DNA of 64,000 nt from Melieria omissa (GCA_963971225.1 OZ020268.1:45558404-45622403); one strand, 5' to 3'; positions 35,701 through 46,299 are shown, numbered from the stretch's first letter. Program-made: numbers and translations. The notes: generated by a model from the letters alone, not told the origin.

Positions 35701-38700
35701 AATAAACATACTAAATTGGCTGCTCAAATGTAAAAAAATTGGCTGTTTTTGTAAACATGTCATTTATCAGCGAATATACGAAAATTACTCTACAAATGTG
35801 TGAGAATTTTTTGTTGTGTGTGTGTGCATTTATATTCATTAAAATGTGAATTTGTATAAGCAAAAATGTTCAAGTCAATTGATGCTTTTTTGCAAAATAA
35901 AGTAAATCTTTTCCTTTAATCTATTTTTAATATCACTAATTTCATGACAAACAAACAATAATTTCATGAGTGGATCATCTTTTTAAATATACAAAAATTT
36001 CAGATATACAAGACAATAATTTGTTTACGAATTTCAACATTTTTATAGGCAATGTGCAAATAATTTTTTGTGATATTTTGCTCGAAAATGTCAAATATTA
36101 TTTGCAAATTTGAAATATTGAATATTTCAGGACGGAACTGTTAATAAAAAGTGGCTCTTGTATACAAAATTTACACATTCTTCGCTAAAATATACTAATA
36201 TTTTTGTTTTTTTACAAATAATAATTAAAATTAGTTTTTTGATTACTTTTGAAACAAAAACAATTCTTGTATCGATAAAACAGTGCGTTAATCTTTTCGG
36301 CTGAGATGACTCAAAGTCTCCTTTTAAAACACTCTATAGGTTTCAAAACTAATCACAAACGCTACTTCCATACACAGAACATATAAGAACTGGTATGAAG
36401 GTAGAATAAGACAACTTTAGTAAACATTAAGCGCTGAAAATAACGAAATTCTCTAAATAAAGCAAATTAGTGACCGATCTTGGTGTCCTCACAGCATATT
36501 TTCATATGAGTTAGAGACATTTAGACATTTAATCTAATTAAATCTAACTTAATCTCAATCTAACGTACCATAATCTTAGTTATTTCACTCTAACCTAACA
36601 CTACATTACGAAAGGAAAAAACTTAACCTAAGACATCAACAAATAGTATTGTGTAATAGAATCGATTCTTGACATCTGGTATGACTATATAAAACTAAAT
36701 TTAATCTTGATTTGAACAGCACAGCTAAACATTTACTCTACATTTCGAACCTTTGGCCGATCGCATAGATTGGGCGACTTAACGCCACTTGACATTTTTT
36801 TGTGGGGCTACGTGTAGTTAACTTTCAGTACCGATAAACCAGCAGGATTGAAACAAAATATTACTTAAACGTCGTATATATATAGGGTGGTCCATCTAGC
36901 GTTTGGAATTTGAACTACGCTTTATTTCGAAAATGGCAGTCCAAATGTCATTCAATTTGTGTTCGTAATTTAGTTGAATGTTTGACATTTACGAAATGGG
37001 ACGCTATACGCTTCAACAAAATTGGGAAATATTGAGAATTTACTTCCAGTTTACTACTAGTTTTTTTTATAACCGATTTAAATTCCAAATCTTAAATGTT
37101 CCATCCTGTATATCGGATGTAGCAGATGCACAAATAACTGATCTACACAATTTCCTCGCCAAGACCAAATGGTCTGACAGGGATCCCAACAGATAAAGAA
37201 AGGCACCGGGTTTCTCCGAAAATGAAGGAATTCACAATGGACCCAACAGGGTCTGCGAGTGGAAACGCTTGCCGTACACACCCCTTCCCCCTATGAGCTG
37301 TTTGAAGACATGGACATGGCACAGTGAATTAACATCCAGTGGCTACGCTGACTTGGTCATCTCTGCCGTATGGACAACGAAGCTCCGGCGAGAAGAACTT
37401 TGATTCAGTAGTCGCAGGTCGAAGGCGAAGAGGGAGGAGGTGTCTTCAGTAAAAAGACCTAGTTGAGGACGTCCTAACAAATAGGGAGGTAGCGGTAGGC
37501 CGTAGCCCAGAAAGGGGTTTTTATGGCTAGTTAAGTAAAGTGGTCTCCACGCTTTGATGAACTTTGACTTGAAATAATCTTTAAAAAATAAATGGCAAGC
37601 ATTGGACTCAAATACAAATTTCATTCACCTCATCAGTTTTTTTAATTTTTAACTTTTTGTTTAGTTTTATTTATTGTTTATTTTATTATAAACCAAACAC
37701 TCAGAAAATTACTCATTTAAAGTGGGCAAACAAGTTGTGAAAACCGTTCATCTGATCCAGTTTATCCGGATTTTCTAACTAGTCGAGCCTCCATCTGAGC
37801 TTTGCGAATTCCAAAAAAATTTAATATATTCCCAGCACGTCAGCGTTGAGTATAAATTCAAAAATACTGATTTGCAAGAAATAATATAAATAAAACAAAA
37901 TTATATAAATATCAACACACGAGAATCGCATGTATAAAAAAATGGAAAGAAAGCGGCTCCGTGCCAAACAATTTATGACGCAAACATGCAAATTTATTGG
38001 TAAAGGATTTTGTTTAAACAGTGCCAAAAACTTTTTGAGCGAAACACTAAATAACACTGTGCAATGTGACTTTAAAATTTTTAAATAACAATCAGTAAAA
38101 ATGAACATAATACTAAAAAATTAAACAAAGATATAAAAATAAATAAATATTAAAAATTAAAATTAGTTAATTAAAAATCAAAAAAATCAAAAAGCCTAAC
38201 TCAAAATGTGCCAAAAATATTAAAAACATTAAATATTAAAACATTAAAATTAAATAAGAGCATTCACACATAAAATAAGAAAAATTTTAAAATTAGAAAA
38301 AAATATCATAAAAAAATTTAATTAGTTTTTATCTTAGTCAAAGAAATTAACTCAAAACTTTTCAAACAAAAAATGAAAAAAATACAGAAAACAAATTAGA
38401 AAACCAAAAAAATTAAAAAATATTTTTAACAATTTGAAAATCACATAAAAACAAGAAAAAATTAAAATAAATATAAAAATAAATATTAAAATAAATATTA
38501 AAATTAGTAAATTAAAAAAAATAGCTAGCAAAATATACCAAAAAACATTAAAAACATGGAATATTAAAACATTAAAATTAAAAAAGCGCATTAAAATATA
38601 AAATTAGAAAAATATAATAATTAAAAAAAATATTATAAAAATTACAAAAAACAAATAAAAAAACTAAAAAAAATTAAAAAGATTTTTAACAATTCAAAAA

Positions 38701-41700
38701 TCACATGAAAACAAAAAAACATTAGTACATCAAATAAAATAAAATAGTAAAAAAAACATTTAATTAATAAATGAATGAATGTTATGGAAAATTAAAAAGG
38801 TTTTTAACAATTTAAAAATCACATAAAACAAAACAAAAAAACAAAATCGTAAAAATAATTAAAAAAATTAAATTAAATGAATGAATGTTATGGAATAAAA
38901 AACTTAAAAATTCTCATTAAATAATTAAAACAAGATTAATTGGACATGTGCTGCAAATTGATTTTGGAAGAAACTCGCACGTGATGGGCTGTGCTTGATT
39001 TTGTTTAGATATCGTAGGGTTTTATAATTCTATAAATTTGAAATCGTTTAAAATGTCATTTGCCAGAAAACCATAACTCTTTTTGTAGCATATCACAGAT
39101 TTCCAATTAAAATTAAATTAAATTCAACTAAACATACTCACAAATTTGCTTTGTTAAAAAGAAAAAAAAAAGGCAGATAATTGTTTTGACTTTATACTTT
39201 TGAATGGCTATTTCAAGCAATTTAAAAATTAGTTCAATTTAATTTTATTCGCTGAGTAATGGCATCCAAAACCTGCCTTTGCATGTTTCTATGTTTGTAC
39301 ATACACATATAAATTTATAAAAACGGTCTTAAAGTGGCATTAACGTGTAGGTACCTTTCAATCATTGAATAAAATTTCGACTCCAACACGAATGTTTGCG
39401 AAAATCTCTTCTTTAGTGCTTCATTACTGTATCAGTTATATATATATATTTAAGTAAATAAACTATAGTCATAATGAATCATACTCCATATACACTTAAT
39501 TCAGCGTAAACCACGAAGTTGACCTTGGCGCTTTAAAAATTTTTTTGTAGTTCATTGAACAATATTGCTGACAATCCTTTACTTTGTTGCATAGTGAAGT
39601 TTATTTTTGCACAAATTATTGCAGTATTCAAAACAGTGGGAGACCAAGTAAAAAGCAACAACCATTGGTCATTCCGCATTCATATCAAGTCCAAAGTTCA
39701 GTAGATCAATGTCCAAAGTCTGGATCTAAATTTGTTATGTTAATGAATGCCAGACCGGTTATTGAATGGGGGCGCGGCGGGTGGGTGGCGACTCGACACG
39801 GTAAACAAACAAAAAGAAGATAAAGAAGAAACAAAATTGAGGCAGCAAACGAATACAACAACAATCAGTGGGGCACACAAGCCACACAGCAATCAAACAA
39901 CAATGATCACGCAGGCTGTGGAACAAGGCGAATGAACAAACCGACAGCCACACATACTGACACAGTGACAGACAAACAGATAAAAGTGCCGCAATTCAGT
40001 GGAAAACAACAACAGTCAAGTGTGACGAGTGCATAATGAATAATAAAATTTCGAATGATCGCCGTGACACTGTCGCCGATGATAGCAATTCGGTCGTTGG
40101 GGGCAGGTTGAGGGCGTGGTCGTATCAGCGGCAATGTAACACTGCCGCCGATAATTATGAGTTTATTTAAATAGGCAGCTGCCAGTTGCATTAGCGTCGC
40201 GTTCGCTCGTTTGCGTTCACAAAGACGTTTGCGTCCGCACAAAGAAAGTCAGTCGGCGATGTTTGCTCACCGAACGTCGGGTTTTAAAAATAACAACTGC
40301 CATGCAAATGTGCAAACAATTTATTAGTTTGTTATTTGAAAAGCGCTGTGTCGGTTGTTTGCAGTTTGATAGCAGTCGGTCGGTTTATTGTGGGCGTTAG
40401 CCGGCGGCTGAATGCGGCCGAGTGTATTTGAATAAAAGCTACAAATACGCCTTAGCCTAATTTTGTTGTTGTTTGTAATTGTGTTATAAAAGATGTACTG
40501 AAAATTGCCAGAAATAGATGTAAACTGAGGCTGAGTTGATAACGTTTACGAACTGAATTCAAGTGCAACTAAAATGACTTGTCATGCAACCCTGCAATCG
40601 CGCCGAGTATTTAGTCAAATGGGCATTCATTGTTTGCGTAGCTTGTATAATCAGTTAGTTCGACATTCAACACTTATCAATTGTTCAAAACACCATTACT
40701 CAACAATAGGTCATCGGGAGGTCGTCAATACTGCACAGAGGTGCTACAGTAAATACATTCTCGCCATGAGATTGCAATGCCTAGAGGGAGGCGTGATCGG
40801 TGTAGAAAGGTACACAAATATTATCAGAATTACCAGGCAAATAGGCAATTAGATGTCCGTCCATCTGTCCTTCAACCGGCTGGTTTAAGTTTGTAATTAT
40901 TTTAATGAAAAGAATGTCGAGTGTATAGATTTATTCATTACGCAGTTTTAGTGCTAACTATTCAGATTAGTTATATAGTTCATAGCAGCTAAGTTTTGCA
41001 TAAGCCCTCACCGTTTAATATGGTTTCGCCGATTTCAAAAGGCTCCATAGACTCCCTTATGAAATGCCTGCCATCTTCCACCCGTTGGAGGACCATGTTT
41101 TAACCCAACTGGCCAAGACTGGTCTATCTGAGTTTCTTTAGCTGCCACCATAAACTAACACAATGTTCCGAATAGTTGTTTACAAAGACGACACCTTGTG
41201 ATGCCACTTCTGCGATTATTTACATATCGAAAAAAATCGATGCTGACACAGATTGTATCTTAATTTGATTGGTAATTTATGTTAAATTATTATAATAAAC
41301 GCATAAATCAAGAATCGGCCCTTAATTACAATAATGAGGTCAAGATGTAAGTATTAATAAATATCTTCTTCAAAGCCCCCATCTCACTTCGTTTCGGCGA
41401 CCAACGCAATGCTAAATATTAAATTAACATTAAAGAAAAACAACTACAACTCATTAGCTGCGGCTGCTCAGATAACAAATGCTAACCTTTTGCCCGGCAA
41501 TTAAAGTATTTGCTTAAGTAATGTACTTATGTAAAAAAATTCATTCGCAATTGATTTCTGTCGTGTTTGCCATTTGTTCGCAATGAGCAAAGTTCGGTCA
41601 TAAATAATTCTCTGCATGCAAGCTGGGCAAATGGACCAATTAATCGACATAAACAAATATCATATACTCGTACATAAGTAAATATGTATAGCGCAGTTCG

Positions 41701-44700
41701 TGCCACATGCGACAGTGTGAAATCATTGAACTCCACTTAATCGGTTTCAATTGACTGTGAACACTCACTGCGGCTGCATGCATTCGATTTGTTTTCTTTT
41801 GGTCCTTACTGAATGTATTGCTTACAGATATTTCTGTATGTATGTGTATGCAATGTAGATATTGTAAATATTTATTTTCAAAGCTTTTTTCCGATTCAAA
41901 AGCCACAGTATAGAAAAACTGCAGTTGTTGTTAAATTTTTCAATTTAAATTGCATTTGAAATGAATATTTTGTTCACTAATGTATTTATGTATGTTTTTT
42001 ATGTCAACACATGAAGGTATATTAAATTTGTTTTTCAACAAGGTATCACTTCTGAACAGTAAATGAACAATACAAATTTCAGTGAGCTGGACAAATTGAG
42101 AACAAATTTTTGAAGCTAGTTGTAAGTACTTTCGGAACTTTGCCAGGAAGCCAGGAAATAATATTTTAACCGTTCTATGCAATAAATGCTGTGAAATTCA
42201 CGTCGGTGAACGTATTAAGGCAGCCGCCGTAGCTCAGCTGGCTAGTGCGTTGGACCGCGAGTCAAGACTCCGCGAGTTCAATACTCCGTTGCGTTAACAC
42301 CGAAAAAAAAGAAAAACAACAATTTTTCTTTCGGCGGCTGTGCTCTCAGCAGGAAATGGCGAACCTTTGAGAGTAAAATTGCCTATGAAAAAGCTCCCAA
42401 CTCGCCGTTCGGTATCGGCATAAAACTGTAGGTCTCTTCCAACCTTGTAAAAACTTTCCCACACACAACACGGTTGGTTGCGGGTAGCTAAGGCCTTAGT
42501 GTCGTAATCGGGCTGTCGTGCCAGTCAAGAAGAAGAACGTATTAAGGAAATTTGTAAATACAAGGAAAACAAATAATATGAAAGTACATAATGAATAAGT
42601 TGGTCGTTACTATGAAATATATATGAATTAGAAAAACTTAAGGTTTTTTAATACAAATTTTATTATTAATTTTAATTTAATTTTTTGAATTAAATTCATA
42701 AAAATTGGCTATATTATTATATTCCTAGCAATTCCTTAAAAATTTAATCAAAAAAATTGTAAACTGAACTAAAAAAAAACAAAATTAAATATTTAAATAA
42801 CATTCTAAAGTTAGCTGTGTTAGATATCTAAATTTTTAAGCCCGTCCATAATTTTCACAGAGAAGTTTTTTAAAATACATTCCTAATTCTTTCGGTTAGC
42901 ATTGTTTAAGAAAAAAATTAGTTTGGAGTTCCAAACATTTTTTTCTGGCAGTTTTTAAATATCGCCGGTTTTGTACTGAAACAATTATAAACATGTCATC
43001 CATCCAACCGAAAACCTAATCAATGAAATTTTTTAAATGTCCTTGCCGAACCAAAAACTAAACCATAATATCTTCAAAATCAATGCAATTTAAACCGGTT
43101 CAGAATATAAAATCAATACTGAGTATTAAAATTAAAAAAATACAGTAAACAAATTACGAGTTCAAATTGCTCAGAATTTTTATTGTCAAATATCTACCAG
43201 AGTTTTTATTAAGAATTTGAACCAAACCATTTTCAAGTCGAATCATTGTGAGTTCAAACAGGTTTATGAACCGAAACAGTGAATTCACAAAATTATGAAC
43301 TGAACAGAATTTATTTTAATGTGGGTGGCGGGTGGCGGAATGGTGACGCAAAGGTCAAAACCTTATCGACAGATGTTATAACTTTTACAAATGATTTGAT
43401 ATTCATTCATTCATAAACAAATTAGCTGAAGAACACTAGGTGACAATTTTTGAGCTGTGTGACAACTTTTGCATACACATACAGAGTGAATGTAAAATTT
43501 CGAAAAAAGAATAACCGTATTCAATTATGTAAATTTCGCTGTTTTCGTAAAAAAATTTGGATCTGCTTCGAAACTGTATCACACATATTTTAACTGAAGC
43601 CGCCTAACCCTTTCGGGTCGAAGTTTAATTTCGCAAACAAAAATACTCTTTATAGAAATGTTCCCATGCCATCAAAATTGGGGCTAGAAAATTATGTTGC
43701 ACAAATTCTGAAATCGTTCTCTTATAATTCGCAAAAATATTTTGCGTGGGTATATAAAATAGATCTATGGTTGGATAGATAATTGTTTTGAGAGGCTTTG
43801 AAAACTTGCTGGGATGTATTATCCCAGTAGTCCCGAAGGTTTAACCCATTAAGAATGGTGAATGGTAGGTGAAAGGTGTGTGTGGCAAACATTTTGAACT
43901 ATAGGTACAGTTGGCCCAGAAATAAATAAATGGACCGATGGGTGGGTATGGACCCATAGTCTATAATCAGTACTTTAGAAGTTGTAGATCGATTGGGTAT
44001 GTACCAGTTATTTACTAACATTTGCACAGGACTGAACAGGGATTGTTTCACTTCAGATACCCAGTTCTTTGAGCAGATCTTATTTTTTACTTTCAACTTG
44101 TTGAGTGCTCAAATGTACACAGAGTACATGTGTTAGTATGTATGCACACATGTAAACTTGCATTCACACCTACTCACATACATACATACTGACGCGCCTA
44201 TATCGCCACTCTTTCTTGAAAGTGCTGCATGCAAATCTTTTTATTTATTTCACTTATGCTTTTCTGTATTTTATTTTTAGAATGCTGCATGATTTCTGCA
44301 CCCAATTGACGCCGATTGGCTTGATTGCAGGCCGCTACAATACGAGTAAAGCGACGGTTATGATTGCGTTGCGTTGCCACTTGCGTAGACATGAAATTGA
44401 GCTATTTTTATCTGTGCGCGAGTGCACTGCAGAGACGCCGCCACCGATGACGAGTTTGCCACCCATTGGCCACTCGGGTCTGGGCTCGGTGTGGCGTTTT
44501 ATCGAAATGTTTGCCACTTTCAATTTAACTGATGATTTGTGCACAATTACATGCTTGGAGATCATGTCTCTGGTTGCGGCTTAGCGATGTCAATCCCGAG
44601 ACACTCTGACAATGGGGGGTTTTGCAATCGTTAACTCGGAATGGGCGCTGTGAGATACACAATTTTGAGGTTCGGCAATTTACTTAAAAATAGTGTGAAA

Positions 44701-45555
44701 TATAAATAAACTACTACTCTACTACTACTCTACTCTTTAACTACACTTTTGAATTGTGTGCACCAAATTGAATACCAATATCTTTCAGCCTTCAAGTGTT
44801 AAGGTCGATAGATAGACAGACAAAGCTAAATTAATTCTCCTTTCATTGAATTTACCACACCAGACACGCCCCCCTCTGTGTTTTGAAAACTACTGATCAA
44901 AGTCTAAAAATCAAACGCCTCACTGCAATGCATACAAAAATTTGTATGTATGTAGTTGTAAACGATTTGAAAACTGTGCTCTTTATCAACGCTGGAATGC
45001 TTCGTTGTTGAATGTCTTTCACTAAATTTATTTATTTATAAAAAAAACCCAACACTTTTGTTGACAAAAATTGTAAACTTCATAATTTCTAGTTTTCGCG
45101 TATCTTATCTCCGCCTCGTTTTCAGCCCTTCAGTGCCTGGTCAGCTGGTTGGCCTAATTCCGTACTGCCACAGCGGCCAGTCACACACAGCCACACACAC
45201 ACACACACACACACAAAACAAATCATAACAACAAACAAAGCAAACAAAAACTATTCGGCGACCTTTGCACACTCACCGTTGCCACATTTTTCTCCCACTT
45301 TTGAAAGTTGCGCCAGACGTACTTGTCCAGTGTGACGTTGGGCGCCGACACCGCGTCGAAGGGCGACGTCTTGTAGTAGCCCTCGTCGTTCGAGTAGTGC
45401 AGGTACTTGTCCGACTGGCTGATGCTGGGCTCGGCTGTGGCGGCCGTGTTCTGCTGGCGCCGGTTGGTGGAGATGGGCGCGCGGCCGCCCACCCCATTCA
45501 CGATTGGCAGCCAACGCGCGAACTTGTCAATAACGCCGGCATTGGGACGTATCAT
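26146..45555 (-). CDS. Acyl-CoA synthetase / 4-coumarate-CoA ligase-like, five exons
   Basis: A complete adenylate-forming enzyme that would activate a carboxylic acid, probably a medium or long fatty acid, to its CoA thioester via an acyl-AMP. Exons (minus strand) are 45555-45277, 34400-34190, 27559-27020, 26963-26849 and 26788-26146. All junctions are GT-AG and in phase, giving 595 residues. Visible motifs: SSGTTGLPKG nucleotide-binding loop (about 249-258), YGMTE (392-396), RTGD (473-476), DRMKELIKVKGFQVPPAELE hinge (490-509) and the catalytic lysine in PTGK (K583). It resembles the insect luciferase-like/4CL clade. There is a roughly 45-residue N-terminal extension rich in Arg and Asn with no acids before Asp11, which could target mitochondria. 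The C-terminus (KYSS) is not a peroxisomal SKL signal. It may be the orthologue of Drosophila pudgy, but I cannot verify that. Confidence 0.95.
26849..26963 (-). CDS. Acyl-CoA synthetase exon 4
   Basis: 115 bp between an acceptor GCTTGCAG and a donor GTGAGTGT. It encodes LFMINHPKVTQETVPALRMV then MSGAAPIGAQD, the SGAAP core motif of the family. Confidence 0.93.
27020..27559 (-). CDS. Acyl-CoA synthetase exon 3 (AMP-binding loop)
   Basis: Acceptor TTCCAG precedes 27559 and a donor GTGAGTGC follows 27020. It holds DDMAFLPFSSGTTGLPKGVM, the phosphate-binding loop, and LPFFHIYGLTVIM. Confidence 0.95.
27690..28065 (+). pseudogene. LINE 3' end (R1/Jockey-like) in intron
   Basis: Plus-strand broken frames read ALWIPLTFLWVR, KLKTARLYLDENE and ISANIKNLLEF-like pieces, and end LWYHNGPISWPKCIF with AACCTGACCTAAC at the 3' end (28045-28057). 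The tail resembles those at 6840-6910 and about 29905-29955. It is a 5'-truncated non-LTR element inside the 6.6 kb intron. Confidence 0.6.
28560..28860 (+). pseudogene. RTE-like LINE 3' end
   Basis: The plus strand encodes a broken LINE C-terminus: LGHACRMDDEVPAKKVFDAM, RRRRGRPCLQW and VTNWRRRAQSRGTWREVLQQ. This is the GH..RM....RRGRP..W....W...A..R..W order seen after the reverse transcriptase in RTE-type elements. It ends ATGGCCAGTTAAGAAGAAGA (28830-28849). A second copy lies at 37340-37540, and the 3' end is shared with the SINE at 42221-42534. Confidence 0.75.
28870..29830. other. Intronic sequence, nothing recognised
   Basis: Part of the 6.6 kb intron of the synthetase gene. Only short open frames and scattered AT-rich stretches are seen. 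Confidence 0.4.
29890..29995 (+). repeat. Weak third copy of LINE tail
   Basis: The run AGTGGCATCACAAAGGCCCTAAGTGCG resembles in parts the tail at 27970-28020 (TTGTGGTATCACAACGGGCC... GGCCTAAGTG). It is short and diverged, so this is a tentative call. Confidence 0.35.
30340..31170 (+). repeat. Diverged ~115-160 bp tandem repeat, forward array
   Basis: Units share ATTTAATGG..., ACTT..TATGGTGAAA, GAAATAATTCGA, TTTTTCGAA and GTCAACAATGGGTTAA. GTCAACAATGG-like anchors fall at about 30703, 30861, 31008 and 31122, with a further diverged unit near 30470. A family C MITE is inserted at the TTAA of one unit (30510-30600). Copies in the opposite orientation lie at 32270-32496, 33422-33760 and 62170-63130. 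Confidence 0.75.
30514..30596. mobile_element. 83 bp TTAA MITE (family C), empty site of mariner
   Basis: The element is flanked by TTAA (30510-30513, 30597-30600) with 7 bp CCCTTTC ends. In complement it matches the two flanks of the mariner at 22785-24076 almost perfectly, including the palindrome GTCCAATATATTGGAC at its centre, which here is intact. It has no coding capacity. Confidence 0.9.
31430..32260. other. Intronic sequence with one GC-rich patch
   Basis: The patch at 31501-31640 is GC-richer than its surroundings. A (GT)n run is at about 31790-31812. I recognise no gene, RNA or element. Confidence 0.4.
32497..33421 (-). mobile_element. rosa-type (DD41D) Tc1/mariner element, internally deleted
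   Basis: Inverted repeats built on TTCCAACAAGAGGTGTTATT lie at 32504-32526 and, in complement, at 33392-33414, with TA flanks (32495-32496 and 33422-33423). The interior is a single open transposase frame on the minus strand. The element is about 925 bp, shorter than the usual 1.3 kb, and is inserted in a unit of the ~130 bp repeat array. Confidence 0.85.
32606..33307 (-). CDS. DD41D (rosa-type) transposase lacking DNA-binding region
   Basis: An uninterrupted 233-residue frame starting at an ATG: MERYTLQQCIEIIKIHYKNG, then directly FHRKIILTDEAPFHFGGYVH. The usual paired helix-turn-helix region between these is missing with the frame kept. Catalytic residues: Asp in LTDEAPF, Asp in YFQQDGATC and Asp in LTPCDFFLWG, with 41 residues between the last two (DD41D, as in rosa elements first described in Ceratitis rosa). 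The C-terminus (RGGHLVDVEF) is typical. It could still fold as a catalytic domain but should not bind its own ends. Expression is unknown. Confidence 0.8.
   Translation of the reverse strand: MERYTLQQCIEIIKIHYKNGPEFHRKIILTDEAPFHFGGYVHKQNCRIWGSENPRVIVEKLLHPQRVTVWCGLWSDGVIGPYFFENKVGSTVTVNGLRYREMINDFLWVELDGIDRDNVYFQQDGATCPTSNETIALLREKFPDRVISGRGDHNWPPRSCDLTPCDFFLWGHVKDKVYANSPSAIQDLKDRIREAIEDIGQPLCDLVMENFMKKMWSCKRGRGGHLVDVEFHY
34190..34400 (-). CDS. Acyl-CoA synthetase exon 2
   Basis: Acceptor ATTTTTAG precedes 34400 and donor GTAAGTCA follows 34190. It encodes VCVVTGRQYTFAELRDASAA and GVCLPNLPEYPIATLG and joins exon 3 as IYTA|EEIGRQL, as expected for the family. Confidence 0.95.
34450..36720. 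other. AT-rich intronic sequence
   Basis: This is the 3' part of the 10.9 kb intron of the synthetase gene. It contains strongly AT-rich runs (34700-34870, 35140-36250) and no recognised gene or RNA. Confidence 0.45.
36740..36875 (+). pseudogene. DD41D transposase fragment
   Basis: The plus strand reads (DWAT)-like residues, then TPLDIFLWGYV with STDKPAGLKQNI, the third-Asp region of a rosa-type transposase, with stops. Only about 130 bp are recognisable. Confidence 0.6.
36885..37108 (+). mobile_element. Short TA-flanked rosa-type deletion derivative
   Basis: Ends GGGTGGTCCATCTAGCGTTT and, in complement, CAGGATGGAACATTTAAGAT are imperfect inverted repeats sharing TTTGGAATTT, with TA on both sides. 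The interior encodes only the start of a rosa-type transposase (MGRYTLQQNWEILRIYFQ, 36996 on). It is a 224 bp non-autonomous copy. Confidence 0.72.
37340..37540 (+). pseudogene. RTE-like LINE 3' end, second copy
   Basis: The segment (TTGGTCATCTCTGCCGTATGG through AGGTCGAAGGCGAAGAGGG, ending ATGGCTAGTTAAGTAAAG) is a diverged and partly deleted copy of 28590-28850, encoding the LGHLCRMDNEAPARR stretch. Confidence 0.72.
38100..38940. repeat. Extremely AT-rich degenerate tandem repeat
   Basis: Recurring blocks: TTTTTAACAATT.AAAAATCACAT at about 38424, 38682 and 38802; AACATTAAAAACAT..AATATTAAAACATTAAAATTAAA at about 38220 and 38545; AATGAATGTTATGGAA at about 38774 and 38880. Long open frames on the minus strand are low-complexity artefacts. 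Confidence 0.7.
39560..40560. other. More complex block inside the large intron, unassigned
   Basis: Composition here is less AT-rich than the surrounding intron, with a G-rich patch at 39764-39790 and the mixed segment 40050-40440. It could hold an enhancer or alternative promoter of the minus-strand gene. There is no supported coding exon and no element boundary. Confidence 0.3.
42221..42534 (+). mobile_element. tRNA-derived SINE with 13 bp target-site duplication
   Basis: The insertion is flanked by perfect copies of GAACGTATTAAGG (42208-42220 and 42535-42547). Its 5' head looks like a tRNA: a GTAGCTCAGCTGG A box (42228-42240) and a GAGTTCAATACTCC B box (about 42274-42287), internal promoters for RNA polymerase III. 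The body has no open frame. The 3' end (TGCCAGTCAAGAAGAAGAAC) closely matches the 3' end of the RTE-like LINE at 28814-28851, which suggests that LINE machinery moved it. Confidence 0.9.
43608..43840. mobile_element. MITE family D copy 1 (TTAA-type)
   Basis: A 233 bp segment from CCCTTTCGGGTCG to CCCAGTAGTCCCGAAGG, flanked by CTAA (43604-43607) and TTAA (43841-43844). It matches 52251-52478 in the opposite orientation, including GGGACTACTGGGATAATAC and the ATTTTGC(G)...TTTTCTGGCCCC-type interior. One flank is mutated. Confidence 0.75.
44216..44600. other. Unassigned complex segment near the gene's 5' end
   Basis: A mixed-composition block inside the first intron with a 122-codon plus-strand frame (44216-44584). 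The frame has no recognised domain and sits opposite the host gene. It could be a conserved regulatory element. I do not call a gene. Confidence 0.3.
45277..45555 (-). CDS. Acyl-CoA synthetase exon 1 (start codon)
   Basis: The first in-frame ATG is at 45555-45553 and a donor GTGAGTGTGC follows 45277. It encodes MIRPNAGVIDKFARWLPIVN, an Arg/Asn/Gln-rich stretch and NVTLDKYVWRNFQKWEKNVA, the usual start of the adenylating domain. The GTG two codons upstream is not a plausible start. Confidence 0.9.
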
Positions 45556-45850
45556 CTTCACGACTCGGTTCGAATGCGGTCACTTCTCGAAAGTTAGTCA
45601 GACACAATAATTGGCCAAAACTGTTCGCACACACACACACACTGAGAGAGCACTTGAGGTAGACGCGTTGTTGTTGTTGTTGCAAATATCAGTGGGGTTT
45701 TTACTGGAGCTGGTAGCGCCTGTAGTAACGCGTCCGCAGTGATCGAGTGTCGCGGCACGAATGAAGCAACTAACCGGGCGGCTCAGCGGCTGAGCAGCGT
45801 CGGTCGGGGCGCTGGGTGTGAATTACTTTTGCAGAGATTTTGCTTCAATT
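45556..45850 (-). promoter_or_regulatory. Probable 5' UTR/promoter of the acyl-CoA synthetase gene
   Basis: GC-richer sequence with (CA)n (45631-45641) and (TTG)n runs directly upstream of the start codon on the minus strand. No TATA box can be assigned with confidence. Confidence 0.4.
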
Positions 45851-46299
45851 TGATTTTATATATTTTTTACTATATGTGCAAGTGACGAGAGCGCGTCTGT
45901 GTGTGTGCGCTAAAGTCGCTTGTTTACTTATTTTTATTTGGCTTTGCCACACTTTTAGTGTAATTTATTTTTAAATATAATGTTTTACACGTTTAGACGG
46001 ATGGCAGCGCTGGTGTGTTTGTTGTTGTTGTTGTTGTTGGTGATGTTCAGCACTGTGTACGCAGCTGAGGCAATTGTGGCGGTTGTTGTTGTTTTTGTTA
46101 TTTTTGTAGTCCCAGACAGCAATGAGTGCCTTATCAGCCTCCTGAAAGAAGTACAAAAAAGAAAAAGCAATGAGTCGAAGCGTAACAAGCAACAGATTTT
46201 TGCGCCACTGCCCACATCCGCACCACACCCTGCATCGAGTCGCATTGTGGGGTTTTTTAATCTCAAGTCTAATTTCTGTCTAGCGGCGTAGACCTCCTT

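Noticed and set aside
38352..38591. Minus-strand frame rich in Ile/Phe that looks like a membrane protein
   Set aside because: It is a by-product of extreme A and T content in a degenerate repeat.
40574..40852. 92-codon plus-strand ATG frame in the large intron
   Set aside because: No domain, no codon bias and no repeat or splice support.
42221..42295. Functional tRNA gene
   Set aside because: The tRNA-like head lacks a matching 3' acceptor arm, continues into a SINE body and is flanked by a 13 bp insertion duplication.
44216..44584. 122-codon frame as a nested gene
   Set aside because: The first part is AT-rich Phe/Tyr sequence and the rest has no known domain. A regulatory element explains the higher complexity equally well.
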